Shown here: piece after piece, positions 14,850 to 15,125 of the stretch
Layout of the letters: the number at the start of each line of letters is the position of its first letter
Position numbering within the stretch: position 1 is the stretch's first letter
Source: Oscillospiraceae bacterium
Lineage (GTDB): Bacteria > Bacillota > Clostridia > Oscillospirales > Oscillospiraceae
DNA length: 15,125 bases
Direction: 5' to 3'
Assembly: GCA_024404735.1 (NCBI GenBank)
Contig: JAKSPP010000021.1
Span: forward strand, 1-15,125
Made by a program: the position numbers and the translations under genes
Notes under the pieces: generated by a model
Seen by the model: the letters and a program-made list of their open reading frames with translations, nothing else
Databases searched by the model: none
What the model was told of the DNA's origin: nothing

Positions 14850-15125
14850 ATTACGGATACGATGTTAACTGCGGCGGGTGCCAGAAGAATGATGAATATG
14901 GTTGGGAAGATAAATATAACCATGGGCACCATCATTTTAACGGGGGCCTTTTCCGCCTTAATCTGCGCCCTGCGCATTCTGTCCTTTCTGAGGCTTTCGG
15001 ATTGCGCCGTCAGAACGGATTTCATGGAAATACCCAGCTGCTCTGCCTGAATAACCGCATTGGCAAAGCTTGTCATTTCCTTGCAGTCACAGCGTTTGAT
15101 GAGGTCTGTATAGGCCTCCTTCTTG
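14837..15125 (-). CDS. TadC-like pilus platform protein (type II secretion F family), 5' end cut
   Basis: C-terminal 95 residues of an inner-membrane platform protein of a Tad/Flp pilus or type II secretion-like system. The frame is open to the window edge, and the Met at 15076 is internal. The visible part reads KKEAYTDLIKRC, then SFANAVIQAEQLGISMKSVLT and SESLRKDRMRRAQIKAEKAPVK, then one membrane helix (about the next 25 residues, MVPMVIFIFPTIFIILLAPA), and ends VIGGG. The helix-rich stretch with IQAEQLG and the KAEKAPVK-helix-FIFP-IFI pattern are typical of the GspF/TadC C-terminus. It is the first gene of the visible operon, whose other tad genes should lie beyond the right edge. Confidence 0.88.
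   Translation of the reverse strand, partial: KKEAYTDLIKRCDCKEMTSFANAVIQAEQLGISMKSVLTAQSESLRKDRMRRAQIKAEKAPVKMMVPMVIFIFPTIFIILLAPAAVNIVSVIGGG

Noticed and set aside
14837..15076. A stand-alone 79-residue small membrane protein.
   Set aside because: The frame stays open upstream to the window edge and the residues before Met continue a TadC-like sequence, so it is the tail of a longer gene.

Overview
The window looks like the chromosome of a low-to-mid-GC Gram-positive anaerobe of the class Clostridia, probably Oscillospirales/Ruminococcaceae-like. The reasons are strong AGGAG-type Shine-Dalgarno sites, many ATGA/TGATG-type gene couplings, a YqhQ (DUF1385) protein, a glycyl radical enzyme, a flavin/Fe-S ene-reductase and a Tad (Flp) pilus component. 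The lineage is inferred from gene content and style, not from a marker alignment. All protein genes lie on the minus strand; only the tRNA gene lies on the plus strand. No transposase, integrase, CRISPR array or phage gene was seen.

Region 1 (1-6773, minus) is a tightly packed housekeeping cluster read in the order DUF1385/yqhQ, prmC, recA, recX, rimO, pgsA, tyrS. The spacings are 7-nt overlap, 60-nt gap, 1-nt overlap, 19, 15 and 45 nt. It joins release-factor methylation, recombinational repair and its RecX modulator, ribosomal protein S12 methylthiolation, phosphatidylglycerol-phosphate synthesis and tyrosyl-tRNA charging. tyrS runs off the left edge, with 393 codons visible.

Region 2 (6774-7240) is intergenic. 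It holds a divergent promoter zone with a 27-nt pure A/T block, a tRNA-Pro(GGG) gene on the plus strand with its own promoter and terminator, and a second, degenerate copy of the tRNA 3' end plus terminator exactly 125 bp further on. That second hairpin also suits the converging glycyl radical gene.

Region 3 (7241-13401, minus) has three genes, each with its own promoter and downstream hairpin: an 814-aa glycyl radical enzyme of unassigned substrate with no activating enzyme nearby, a MATE-family exporter, and a 661-aa FMN/[4Fe-4S]/FAD ene-reductase of the FadH/BaiCD/trimethylamine-dehydrogenase type. This is the accessory metabolic part of the window.

Region 4 (13558-15125, minus) is the end of a translationally coupled operon: the C-terminal part of a TadC-like pilus platform protein, a DUF192 protein and a DivIVA-like coiled-coil protein. 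The coupling suggests that the coiled-coil protein may work with the Tad machinery, perhaps in its placement in the cell.

The best candidates for something undescribed are the orphan glycyl radical enzyme with an atypical GCQE active-site loop, the tRNA-Pro remnant with a 13-nt inverted match back into the live tRNA, and the TadC-DUF192-DivIVA-like coupling. None of these proves a new system from sequence alone.
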